Origin: Clostridia bacterium
GTDB lineage: Bacteria; Bacillota; Clostridia; Christensenellales; Aristaeellaceae
Direction: 5' to 3'
Assembly: GCA_016295665.1 (NCBI GenBank)
Contig: JAEDKS010000111.1
Coordinates: 1 to 8,152 of the forward strand
Length of the DNA: 8,152 nt
Below, in pieces: positions 1 to 7,940 of this stretch (the first letter of the stretch is position 1; every line of letters begins with the position of its first letter). The notes beneath the pieces were generated by a model that worked only from the letters and a program-made list of their open reading frames with translations, was not told the origin of the DNA and ran no database searches. The translations under genes and the position numbers were made by a program.

Positions 1-141
1 CACGTTCAGCGCGGTCTCCACGTTCTGGGGATAGGGCATGCCATGGCTGATGATGGTGCTCTCGAGGGCCACCACGGGCTTGCCCGTTTCCAGCGCCTCC
101 CGCACCTCGCCTGATACCTGCAGATACTGTTCCAGATTCAT
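1..141 (-). CDS. psuG: Pseudouridine-5'-phosphate glycosidase, N-terminal 47 codons (cut by window edge)
   Basis: PsuG splits the C-C glycosidic bond of pseudouridine 5'-phosphate to give uracil and ribose 5-phosphate, the second step of pseudouridine breakdown in the cytosol. Only the first 47 residues are present, but they carry the family's diagnostic N-terminal block: KPVVALESTIISHGMPYPQN at residues 21-40 is nearly identical to the matching stretch of E. coli PsuG as I remember it. Glu27 here lines up with E. coli Glu31, known as a catalytic acid. The ATG at 141 is preceded by an AAAGGAAG ribosome site (150-157) with an 8-nt spacer. The psuK stop lies 72 bp upstream, and this pairing of kinase and glycosidase confirms the call. 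The remaining roughly 250 residues, including the catalytic Lys and the metal-site residues, lie outside the window, so intactness cannot be judged. Confidence 0.95.
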   Translation of the reverse strand, partial: MNLEQYLQVSGEVREALETGKPVVALESTIISHGMPYPQNVETALNV

Positions 142-213
142 ATACAACGCTTCCTTTCTATTCTATGCTATGCTGTCTTTTGGATGTTGGGTTTTGGGGA
201 TAAGCCCGCCGCG
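142..213 (-). other. psuK-psuG spacer
   Basis: This 72-bp gap is clearly richer in A+T than the genes around it. It carries the psuG ribosome site at 150-157. Short CATAG-like repeats occur around 160-172, including a TAGAAT hexamer that resembles a -10 box. No -35 hexamer sits 16-18 bp upstream of it and there is no terminator hairpin with a T-run, so psuG is most simply read as part of the upstream transcript. Confidence 0.5.
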
Positions 214-1155
214 TCACTCCGCCTGCGGATAGGCCGCCATACAGCGCTCCAGCAGCTCCCGGCTGATGTCGGGGCTGACAGCGCTGTCGGTCTGGGCGCA
301 CACCGCCGAGGCCGCCAGCCCCAGCCGGGCCATGTCCCGCAGTCCCCTGCCCTCCAGGAACGCCGCCGCGCAGCCCGCCAGGAAGGCATCGCCGCAGCCG
401 CTGGTGTTCACCACGGGCATGGGCAGACAGGGCAGAATGCCGCTGTCCGTGCCGTCGTTGAAGTACACGCCCTTTTCGCCCAGGGAGATCAGCACGTTGG
501 GCAGCCCCCGGTCGAAGAAGGCCCGGGCCGCCCGGGGCAGATCCGCGTCCGATTCGATGGGCACGCCGGTGAGCAGCGCGGCCTCCGGGCGATTGGGCTT
601 GATGGCGGTCAGATGCCCCAGCACGGGCGCGAAGGCCCCCGCCTTCTTCACGGACACGGGGTCAGCGAAGATGGGCGCGGTGACGTGCTCCGCCAGATAG
701 CGCACGGCCTCCGGGGTCAAATTGGCGTCCAGCACCACCAGCGACGCGCCGCACAGCATCTCCAGACGCCCGGACAGCACCTCCGGGGTCAGATGCCGGT
801 AGATGTCCATGTCGGACACCGCCCCCACGATTTCCCCGTCCGCGTCGTTCAGGCACAGGTAGGTGGAGGTACGGGCCCCGCGCACGGTGATGCTGTCGGA
901 CAGGTCAATGCCCACCTCCCGGCAGCTCTGCTGAATCTGCTGACCGTGCACATCGTCGCCCAGCGCGGTCACCATCCGCACCACCAGCCCCAGCCGGGCC
1001 AGATTCTCCGCGATGTTGCGGCCCACGCCGCCCGCCGACACGGTGATGCGCCCCGGGTTGGAATCCCCGGGAATCATCCGGGTGTGGGGCGTGCCGCCGA
1101 TGTCCACGTTCACGCCGCCCACCACCGCCACATAGGGCGCCTCGGAGCTCATCAT
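214..1155 (-). CDS. psuK: Pseudouridine kinase (PfkB/ribokinase family)
   Basis: Phosphorylates pseudouridine to pseudouridine 5'-phosphate using ATP, feeding PsuG. The 313-residue product is a full-length PfkB-family sugar/nucleoside kinase. The N-terminal strand AVVGGVNVDIGG (residues 10-21) carries the Asp18 substrate-binding position. The first PfkB signature is SAGGVGRNIAENLARLG (40-56). The second is VNTSGCGDAFLAG (249-261), where Asp256 is the expected catalytic base and G253-C254-G255 the anion hole, with Cys replacing the commoner Ala. On sequence alone the protein could be another PfkB nucleoside or sugar kinase; the adjacent psuG decides the call. The first of two tandem ATGs (1155 and 1152) is chosen because it forms an ATGA overlap with the stop of the upstream hydrolase and has a GAGGGGAGG ribosome site 8 nt before it. 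Translation is therefore probably coupled to the upstream gene. Confidence 0.92.
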   Translation of the reverse strand: MMSSEAPYVAVVGGVNVDIGGTPHTRMIPGDSNPGRITVSAGGVGRNIAENLARLGLVVRMVTALGDDVHGQQIQQSCREVGIDLSDSITVRGARTSTYLCLNDADGEIVGAVSDMDIYRHLTPEVLSGRLEMLCGASLVVLDANLTPEAVRYLAEHVTAPIFADPVSVKKAGAFAPVLGHLTAIKPNRPEAALLTGVPIESDADLPRAARAFFDRGLPNVLISLGEKGVYFNDGTDSGILPCLPMPVVNTSGCGDAFLAGCAAAFLEGRGLRDMARLGLAASAVCAQTDSAVSPDISRELLERCMAAYPQAE

Positions 1156-2516
1156 TCCGCATGCCTCCCCTCGCCGCAGCGGTAGCCGGAGGCCACGCCG
1201 TCATAGCCCACGGTCACCGGGTCATTCGACCGGCGGCACTGCACCGTCACGCACCCGTCCCGCAGGCACAGCCGCATCTCGAAGCCGCAGGGCGCGTCGC
1301 CGATGGCGTTGCACCGCACGAGCAGCACATCCTCCGCCAGCCACCATCCCCGCACCAGCGCCGGCACCCCGGGCCATCCGGGCCACCCGGTCTCCTGCCG
1401 CGCTTCCAGGGCCAGGGGCACCTCGCACAGGCCCCGGGCGTTTTCGTAGCGCAGCGTCTCCCCCTCCAGCGTCAGGGAGCGCAGCCCCAGCGGATTTTCC
1501 GCGAAGGCGTAGGGGCCAAAGTGCCCGTGCCGCCGGGGGTCATCCGGGGCAAGCGGCGTGCGCTCGGGCGGCACCGTCCAGCTGCCGAGGTCCGGGCTTC
1601 CCTCGTCCAACAGGGGCAGCACCAGCTCCTCGAAGGCCTGGAAAATCTGATGGATGCCCTGCGGATACAGCCGGGTGTCCGCGATGGTGCACAGCAGCAC
1701 CTGCTTCTCAGGCCAGCAGGCGGCGATCTGACCGCCCATGCCGTACATCCACCAGCCGCCCCGGTGGCGCCACATCTGCCAGCCGTAGCCCTGCCGCTCC
1801 TCCTCGGTCATGCCCCGGATGCCTGTGTCGATCTGGCAGCGGGTCATCTCCGCGATGAAGCCGGCATCCACCAGCCCCTCGCCGCCCCGCATGACCATCA
1901 GCGCCACCCGGTGCATATCCCGCAGGCTCATGCACAGCCCCGTGCCGCCCTGACAGCACCCGGAGGGATCCCGCAGCCAGTACCGCTCATCCCGCAGCCC
2001 TAAGGGGCCGAACAGGCGGCGGTTCAGGAAGTCGATGACCTGCTCCCCGCTCTTTTTCGCCACCAGCGCCGCGAGCACCTGGGAGCAGCTGGTGTCGTAG
2101 TGGAAGCAGGTGCCGGGCTCATGGCTGGGCACCGCCGTGAAGAAGGTTTCGGCCCAGTTCTCGTCCACGCCCTCCCGGTAGGTGGTTTTGGTGTAGCAGG
2201 TCGCCATCCGCAGCATGTCCCGCAGGGTCAGCCGCAGCAGGCGCGGATCCGTCCGGGGCGTCACGTATTCCGGGAAGTACCCGGTGATGGGCGCGTCCAG
2301 GCTGATGAGCCCGTCCCCCACCAGCAGGCCGATGGCCAGCGCGGTCATGGTCTTGCTCACGGAGTACATCCGGTGGGGCTGCCCCTCCCGGAAGGGCTCC
2401 CAGTACACCCGGGCCCTGGTTTCCCCGCCAACGGAGACCATCATCCCGTGCACATCCACCTGAGCGCACACGCGGGCAAAGCGCTCCATGGCCTCCCGCA
2501 GCATCGTGTCGTTCAT
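1152..2516 (-). CDS. Cytosolic serine hydrolase of the beta-lactamase / class C penicillin-binding fold
   Basis: A 454-residue protein with the N-terminal hallmarks of the beta-lactamase-related (PF00144-type) family. The nucleophile motif S52-V-S-K55 lies in RMYSVSKTMTALAIGLLVGDG. It is followed by LDAPITGYFPEY (73-84) and by a Tyr motif at Y140 (HYDTSCSQVL) where YxN is usual. A GMGGQ stretch (259-263) stands where KTG or HGG normally sits. Residues from about 305 to 454 form a beta-rich C-terminal extension of the kind seen in esterase-like members. There is no signal peptide or transmembrane segment, and there are 17 cysteines, so a cytosolic location is likely and a role in antibiotic resistance or peptidoglycan work is unlikely. 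An esterase, amidase or D-aminopeptidase-like activity is more plausible; the substrate is unknown. The ATG at 2516 has a GGGAGGG site (2523-2529) 6 nt before it. The gene lies 15 bp after the cyuA-like stop and overlaps psuK by 4 bp. Confidence 0.85.
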   Translation of the reverse strand: MNDTMLREAMERFARVCAQVDVHGMMVSVGGETRARVYWEPFREGQPHRMYSVSKTMTALAIGLLVGDGLISLDAPITGYFPEYVTPRTDPRLLRLTLRDMLRMATCYTKTTYREGVDENWAETFFTAVPSHEPGTCFHYDTSCSQVLAALVAKKSGEQVIDFLNRRLFGPLGLRDERYWLRDPSGCCQGGTGLCMSLRDMHRVALMVMRGGEGLVDAGFIAEMTRCQIDTGIRGMTEEERQGYGWQMWRHRGGWWMYGMGGQIAACWPEKQVLLCTIADTRLYPQGIHQIFQAFEELVLPLLDEGSPDLGSWTVPPERTPLAPDDPRRHGHFGPYAFAENPLGLRSLTLEGETLRYENARGLCEVPLALEARQETGWPGWPGVPALVRGWWLAEDVLLVRCNAIGDAPCGFEMRLCLRDGCVTVQCRRSNDPVTVGYDGVASGYRCGEGRHAE

Positions 2517-2531
2517 GTTATTCCCTCCCGC

Positions 2532-3797
2532 TCACTGCAGCATGAGCTTGATGATCTCCTTGTCGGTCTGCCGCATGCCCACCTTGCCGATGTGGCCCAC
2601 GCAGCTGATGGTGTCCTCGGCCTCCTCCTTCAGGATGCCCGTATCGGCGCCGTAGCATTTGCCCTGCATGGCGAGGAAGTGGGCCATCATGGCGGCGTCC
2701 AGGCTGGAGGCGATCTTGGCGGCGCAGGAGGCCTTGGCGCCGTCGCAGATGATGCCGGGGATGTTGGCGAGGGTGTTGTCCACGGTGTCCTTGATCTGCT
2801 TCACCGTGCCCCCCGCCAGATAGGTCACCGCGGCAGCGGAGGCGCAGGAGGCGCTGACCGCCCCGCAGAAGGCGGACAGCTTGCCGATGTACTCCTTCTG
2901 GTGAATGGTCAGCAGCGCGGAGAAGGCCAGGGCGCGGTAGAGCCGCTCCTGGGGAATGCTGTTCTCCCGGGCGTAGACGATGACCGGCACGGAGGAGGCG
3001 ATGCCCTGATTGCCGCTGCCGGAGTTGATGACCACGGGCATGTCGCAGCCCTCCATCCGCGCCTCGGAGGCGGCGGCGGCGTAGGCCTTCATCCGGGTCA
3101 GGGGGCTCTCGGGGTAGCAGGCGCGGATGACCCGCCCGATGCCCAGCCCGTAGTTCCCCGCCATGCCCTCGTAGGCGATGTCCATGTTGCAGCGGATCTG
3201 CGCGTCCAGCATGGGCCGGATGGCGCTGACGGGCACCTCATCGGCGAACTGCCGGATGCGGTCGATGGTCAGCTGGCTGCGGTCGGCATGGACGGCGGAG
3301 AAGCCGCCGTCCTCGGCCTGACAGAGCGTCTGCCCGTTCTTCACCACGCGGTACAGGTTGGTGTGGGCATAGCGCACCTCCACGGTCACCCGATCCTCCC
3401 CGGCGCACGCGTCGATGGTGAAATGCAGCGGAATCTCCGAATCCAGGAACGTGACCTCGCACCGCCCCTCGTCCAGAAAGGCGGACACCCGGGCCCGATC
3501 CGCCTCCGTCACGCCGCTCAGCACCTCCATGCCCTTCTCCGCGTCCCCCGCCAGCGCCCCCAGCGCCACGGCGGCACCGATGCCGATCAGGCCGCCGGAG
3601 TTGGGAATCTGCACGCAGCGCACGTTCTTGATCATATTGCCGGAGCAGCAGGCCACCAGCCGCTCCGGTTCCGCCTCCAGCAGGGCCCGGGCCTTCGCCG
3701 CGGCATAGGCCAGGGCGATGGGCTCGGTACAGCCCATGGCGGGAATCAGCTCCTCCCGCAGAATGGCGAGGAAGCAGCTCATCAGCTTCTCATCCAT
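2532..3797 (-). CDS. cyuA: L-cysteine desulfidase-like protein (CyuA / UPF0597, serine dehydratase alpha-type fold)
   Basis: The 421-residue product matches the UPF0597/CyuA (YhaM) family, whose studied members are iron-sulfur enzymes that degrade L-cysteine to pyruvate, ammonia and sulfide. Visible landmarks are PAMGCTEPIALAYAAAKA (19-36), whose Cys23 corresponds to the catalytic Cys of the archaeal desulfidase; MAGNYGLGIGRVI (212-224); INSGSGNQGIASSVPV (257-272); and the probable cluster ligands Cys311 (AFCGAV), Cys351 and Cys358 (CDGAKASC, spacing seven as in the family). Length is normal. The ATG at 3797 (MDEKL) is preferred because it gives the usual family N-terminus. An in-frame ATG at 3809 would add four residues but leaves no gap after GGAAGG (3810-3815). 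The frame stays open upstream into glf, which is only read-through. The gene lies 32 bp after the glf stop and 15 bp before the hydrolase. An L-serine dehydratase-like activity is the main alternative. Confidence 0.87.
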   Translation of the reverse strand: MDEKLMSCFLAILREELIPAMGCTEPIALAYAAAKARALLEAEPERLVACCSGNMIKNVRCVQIPNSGGLIGIGAAVALGALAGDAEKGMEVLSGVTEADRARVSAFLDEGRCEVTFLDSEIPLHFTIDACAGEDRVTVEVRYAHTNLYRVVKNGQTLCQAEDGGFSAVHADRSQLTIDRIRQFADEVPVSAIRPMLDAQIRCNMDIAYEGMAGNYGLGIGRVIRACYPESPLTRMKAYAAAASEARMEGCDMPVVINSGSGNQGIASSVPVIVYARENSIPQERLYRALAFSALLTIHQKEYIGKLSAFCGAVSASCASAAAVTYLAGGTVKQIKDTVDNTLANIPGIICDGAKASCAAKIASSLDAAMMAHFLAMQGKCYGADTGILKEEAEDTISCVGHIGKVGMRQTDKEIIKLMLQ

Positions 3798-3829
3798 GTC
3801 ACTTCTCATCCTTCCGCTTTTGTGGTTGC

Positions 3830-4930
3830 TCAGGGCTGGGCCGCCACGCAGTCCAGCGCTGCGGCGATCACCTTGTCCATGTCGTAGTAGCGGTACTGCC
3901 CCAGCCGCCCGCCGAAGATGACCCCGGGGGTCTCCTCCGCCAGCTGACGGTAGCGGGCATAGAGCGCGCCGTTCTTTTCGTCGTTCACGGGATAGTAGGG
4001 CTCCATCCCCGGCTTCCACTCAGCGCTGTACTCCCGGCTGATGACCGTGGTGGGCTGCTTGCCGAACTCAAAGTGCTTGTGCTCAATGATGCGGGTGTAG
4101 GGCACCTCCCGGGCGGTGTAGTTGACCACCGCGTTGCCCTGGAAGTTGTCCGTGTCCAGCTCCTCGGTCTCGAAGCGGACGCTGCGGTAGGCCAGCGCCC
4201 CCAGCCGGTAGTCGAAGAACTCGTCGATGCAGCCGGTGTACAGCGTCCTGTCCGCGATGCCGGGGTGCTCCCTCGTGAAATCCCGGTAGTCCGTCTCCAG
4301 CAGCACCTCCGTGCCCGCAAGCAGCTTTTCGACCATGGCGGTGTAGCCGCCGATGGGAATGCCCTGATACCGGTCGTTGAAGTAGTTGTTGTCATAGGTG
4401 AACCGGCAGGGCAGCCGCTTGATGATGAACGCCGGCAGGTCGCGGCAGTCCCTTCCCCACTGCTTCTCGGTGTAGCCCTTGACCAGCTTGGTGTACACAT
4501 CGGTGCCCACCAGGCTCAGCGCCTGCTCCTCCAGATTCCTCGGCTCGGTGATGCCCAGCTGCGCCACCTGCCTGGCGATGATGGCCTTCGCCTCATCGGG
4601 GGTGCGGATGCCCCACAGCTTCGAGAAGGTGTTCATGTTGAAGGGCAGGTTGTAGGTCTCGTCGTGATAGACGGCGATAGGGCTGTTGATGTAGTTGTTG
4701 AACTCCGCGAACCGGTTCACATAGTCCCAGACGCGCCGGTCGCTGGTGTGGAAGATATGGGCGCCGTACTGGTGCACCTGAATGCCGTGCACATCCCGGG
4801 TGTAGATGTTGCCGGCGATATGGCTGCGCCGGTCGATCACCAGGCACCTCCGGCCCCGTGCCGTCATCTCATGGGCAAACACCGCCCCGAACAGGCCCGC
4901 GCCCACGATCAGAAAATCATAATGCTTCAT
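3830..4930 (-). CDS. glf: UDP-galactopyranose mutase
   Basis: A flavoenzyme that interconverts UDP-galactopyranose and UDP-galactofuranose, the donor for galactofuranose in cell-surface polysaccharides. The 366-residue product has the usual length. It opens with the FAD-binding Rossmann motif (YDFLIVGAGLFGAVFAHE, 4-21), then HIAGN (37-41), YGAHIFHTS (55-63), the substrate-site segment KGYTEKQWG (151-159) with Trp158, Arg172 and Arg280 at the two conserved arginine positions known from E. coli Glf, and FGGRLGQYRYYDMD (339-352) near the C-terminus. All key residues appear intact. The ATG at 4930 has a GAAGGAG ribosome site (4938-4944) 7 nt before it. An upstream in-frame ATG at 4996 falls inside the promoter -10 box and is rejected. 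It is the first gene after the ftsZ terminator and has its own promoter. No glycosyltransferase genes adjoin it, which is unusual, since glf commonly sits in polysaccharide loci. Confidence 0.97.
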   Translation of the reverse strand: MKHYDFLIVGAGLFGAVFAHEMTARGRRCLVIDRRSHIAGNIYTRDVHGIQVHQYGAHIFHTSDRRVWDYVNRFAEFNNYINSPIAVYHDETYNLPFNMNTFSKLWGIRTPDEAKAIIARQVAQLGITEPRNLEEQALSLVGTDVYTKLVKGYTEKQWGRDCRDLPAFIIKRLPCRFTYDNNYFNDRYQGIPIGGYTAMVEKLLAGTEVLLETDYRDFTREHPGIADRTLYTGCIDEFFDYRLGALAYRSVRFETEELDTDNFQGNAVVNYTAREVPYTRIIEHKHFEFGKQPTTVISREYSAEWKPGMEPYYPVNDEKNGALYARYRQLAEETPGVIFGGRLGQYRYYDMDKVIAAALDCVAAQP

Positions 4931-4937
4931 CGGCTTG

Positions 4938-4944
4938 CTCCTTC
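4938..4944 (-). promoter_or_regulatory. glf ribosome binding site
   Basis: GAAGGAG on the minus strand with a 7-nt spacer to the ATG at 4930. It fixes the glf start against the longer in-frame ATG at 4996. Confidence 0.8.
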
Positions 4945-4956
4945 TGTGCAGGCTGT

Positions 4957-4978
4957 GCCGCCCCTCCCGGGAAGCGGC
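4957..4978 (-). other. Possible hairpin in the glf leader
   Basis: In the transcript, GCCGC at the 5' side can pair with GCGGC at the 3' side. Further G-U and G-C pairs lie inside, and the centre is CCCGGG. It lies between the predicted glf transcription start and the glf ribosome site. There is no T-run, so it is not a terminator. It could simply reflect high G+C. Confidence 0.3.
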
Positions 4979-4994
4979 GCGCCGTTCTTCCTCC

Positions 4995-5022
4995 ATTATA
5001 CCATGAAAAAGACCGCCTGCAA
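4995..5022 (-). promoter_or_regulatory. Predicted sigma-A-type promoter of the glf operon
   Basis: A perfect TATAAT -10 box (4995-5000, minus strand) is preceded at 16 bp by TTGCAG (5017-5022), or at 17 bp by TTTGCA (5018-5023), as a weak -35. Expected initiation is about 7 nt downstream, near 4988, leaving a leader of about 58 nt to the glf ATG. The -35 lies within the 3' arm of the ftsZ terminator. Confidence 0.7.
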
Positions 5023-5046
5023 AGCACTTTCATGCCCTGCAGGCGG
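5005..5046 (-). terminator. Rho-independent terminator after ftsZ
   Basis: The transcript can form a perfect 9-bp G+C-rich stem, CCGCCTGCA (5046-5038) with TGCAGGCGG (5021-5013). Inside is a further 4-bp stem, GCAT with GTGC, capped by a GAAA tetraloop. The stem is followed at once by TCTTTTT (5012-5006). It starts 34 nt past the ftsZ stop, the expected place for the end of the ftsAZ transcript. Confidence 0.92.
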
Positions 5047-5080
5047 GAAAAGGTCAGGGGAAAAACACGGATGCGTCCAA

Positions 5081-6580
<1,500 letters not shown>

Positions 6581-6587
6581 GATTCTT

Positions 6588-6593
6588 CCCCCT
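6588..6593 (-). promoter_or_regulatory. ftsZ ribosome binding site selecting a GTG start
   Basis: AGGGGG on the minus strand, 7 nt upstream of GTG 6580. The two in-frame ATGs at 6607 and 6625 have no such site; one abuts and the other lies inside the arm of a G+C-rich hairpin. Confidence 0.75.
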
Positions 6594-6607
6594 GACTTGA
6601 TGGACAT

Positions 6608-6632
6608 GGCCCGCGGCTTAGGCACCGCGGCC
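6608..6632 (-). other. G+C-rich hairpin upstream of ftsZ
   Basis: GGCCGCGG (6632-6625) can pair with CCGCGG-G-CC (6616-6608) through eight G-C pairs with one bulged base (6610) and an 8-nt loop. There is no T-run after it, so it is not an intrinsic terminator. It ends 15 nt before the ftsZ ribosome site. Confidence 0.5.
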
Positions 6633-6644
6633 CGGTTGATAGCG

Positions 6645-6660
6645 AGGGGAGGCTTCCCCT
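6645..6660 (-). repeat. Perfect 6-bp inverted repeat with 4-nt loop in the ftsA-ftsZ spacer
   Basis: AGGGGA (6645-6650) and TCCCCT (6655-6660) flank GGCT on the plus strand and form a small perfect hairpin in the ftsAZ transcript. It lies 12 nt from the next hairpin at 6608-6632. Confidence 0.5.
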
Positions 6661-6663
6661 GCT

Positions 6664-6673
6664 GACGTACGTC
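6664..6673. repeat. Perfect 10-bp palindrome just after ftsA
   Basis: GACGTACGTC reads identically on both strands, 18 bp past the ftsA stop codon. It has the symmetry of a dimer-binding DNA site, but a single occurrence gives no stronger support. Confidence 0.35.
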
Positions 6674-6691
6674 CTGCTTCTGTGATACCCA

Positions 6692-7897
6692 TTACACGCC
6701 CAGCAGCTCGCGGAAGAAGTTCCGCAGGGCGCCGGAGGAGCTGGCCGCCTCCTGGTGGCTGTGCTCCAGCGTGGAGATGATGAGGTCCATGAGCCCCAGC
6801 GCGCTGGAGTAGGCGTGGCTGCTCAGGGTGGCGGTGTGCTTGGGAATGTCCCGCACGGTGCGCCCGCCCAGCTTGCTGCCCAGGTACTCCTTGGCGCCCT
6901 TGTTGAAGGCGATGCCGCCGCCGGTCAGGTAGATCTTGCTCCACTGTCCCAGGCGGATGCCGCTCTCCTCGAGGGTCTGCTGGATTTCCTCGGCGATCTC
7001 GTCCACCCGGGGCAGGATGATGTCGGACACCTCCTGCCGGGAGAAGGAGCGGGGCTTCTGCCCCTCCACGCCGGGGAGATCGTAGGTCTCGCCGGAGGTT
7101 TCCACGCCGAAGCTGTAGCCGCGCTTGATCTTTTCCTCGGCCTCCTTGAGGGAGATGTCCAGCCCCATGGCCAGGTCGGCGGAGATGTTGCCGCCGCCCA
7201 TGTCGATGGTCTTGAGGAACATGAGCGCGTCCCCCTCCACGGCCATGACGTCCGTGGTCAGGTAGCCCATGTCGATGAGCACGCTGGTGCGATCCCGATC
7301 CTCCTCGGGCAGGAAGAGCATGGCCTCGCCCGCCACGGTGGAGTAGAAGCCGTTCACCGTCAGGCCCAAGCTGGTCAGGCGGCTGTTCACCTCATCCACG
7401 AAGAACTTGTCCGCCACCACGAAGGACACCAGCGCGGACAGCTCCCGCCCCTTGAGGCCCACGGGCTCCAGGGTTTTCTTGCCGGAGTCCACGACGAACC
7501 ACGCCGGGCTGGAGTGGATGATGACCCCGGGCAGCTGACCGAGGTTCAGCTTCTTCTCCGCCGCCTCGATCACCGCTTTGATGTCGGCCCCGGTCACGTT
7601 GGGGTCGGTGCCCTTGAGGGCGACGGTGCCCTCCTCCACATACACCTTGGTGAAGGCGCCGGGCACGCCCACGTTGATCTCCCGCACCTTCCGCCGGCAC
7701 TGCTTCTCCGCGTCGCCGATGGAGGCCAGGATCTTCTCGTTGAGCTCGCCGGGATTGTTCCACCCGTCCGGCAGATACCCGTCATACGATGCGATGCCCG
7801 CACCCACGATGTCACAGCGCTGAATGCCGCTGTGCTCCGCGACCAGGGTAACGATCTTGCTCGTACCGAAGTCGATGGCCGCAACCGTGGTCTTCAT
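6692..7897 (-). CDS. ftsA: Cell division protein FtsA
   Basis: An actin-like ATPase that tethers FtsZ filaments to the membrane and recruits later divisome proteins. The 401-residue length is normal. The sequence shows the actin-fold phosphate-1 loop DFGTSK (9-14). The FtsA-specific 1C subdomain spans roughly 70-165 (it begins REINVGVPGAFTKVYVEEG). The phosphate-2 loop is IDMGYLTTDV (208-217), followed by GGGN (234-237), AEEKIKRGYSFG (253-264) and the adenosine motif LTGGGIAFNKGAKEYL (324-339). The last 13 residues, ALRNFFRELLGV and its lead-in, form the amphipathic helix that FtsA uses to bind membrane. The ATG at 7897 is preceded by GGGGG about 12-15 nt upstream and by a closer weak GAGAG. 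ftsZ follows after 111 nt. A predicted promoter lies about 120 nt upstream and no other division gene precedes it within the window. Confidence 0.96.
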   Translation of the reverse strand: MKTTVAAIDFGTSKIVTLVAEHSGIQRCDIVGAGIASYDGYLPDGWNNPGELNEKILASIGDAEKQCRRKVREINVGVPGAFTKVYVEEGTVALKGTDPNVTGADIKAVIEAAEKKLNLGQLPGVIIHSSPAWFVVDSGKKTLEPVGLKGRELSALVSFVVADKFFVDEVNSRLTSLGLTVNGFYSTVAGEAMLFLPEEDRDRTSVLIDMGYLTTDVMAVEGDALMFLKTIDMGGGNISADLAMGLDISLKEAEEKIKRGYSFGVETSGETYDLPGVEGQKPRSFSRQEVSDIILPRVDEIAEEIQQTLEESGIRLGQWSKIYLTGGGIAFNKGAKEYLGSKLGGRTVRDIPKHTATLSSHAYSSALGLMDLIISTLEHSHQEAASSSGALRNFFRELLGV

Positions 7898-7920
7898 AGG
7901 TCTCTCATTCCCCCTGTTGC

Positions 7921-7940
7921 CCTCAGGCCCTCAGGCCCTC
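7921..7940. repeat. Short tandem repeat in the ftsA leader
   Basis: Two and a half copies of the 8-bp unit CCTCAGGC (plus strand: 7921-7928, 7929-7936, then CCTC). It lies 23 bp upstream of the ftsA start codon and spans the stop codon of a possible leader ORF. The unit is not a multiple of three, so a change in copy number would alter the frame relation between leader and ftsA. Confidence 0.7.

Noticed and set aside
160..205. Possible internal promoter for psuG (TAGAAT)
   Set aside because: No -35 hexamer occurs at 16-18 bp, and the short AT-rich stretch alone is not enough.
184..1185. A 333-codon open frame on the plus strand
   Set aside because: It lies opposite psuK, is rich in His, Gly and Arg, and carries no recognisable motif.
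2100..3887. A 595-codon open frame on the plus strand
   Set aside because: It is antisense to the cyuA-like gene and the serine hydrolase. It has a His/Gly-rich composition, no domain-like motifs and no convincing ribosome site.
3798..4019. N-terminal extension of the cyuA-like protein starting at 4019
   Set aside because: The extra 74 residues lie within glf coding sequence in another frame and are absent from the family. MDEKL at 3797 gives the normal N-terminus.
7931..7933. TGA between the leader ORF and ftsA as a recoded codon (selenocysteine or genetic code change)
   Set aside because: TGA is the plain stop of psuK, the serine hydrolase, the cyuA-like gene and glf in this window, and no SECIS-like hairpin is evident just after it.
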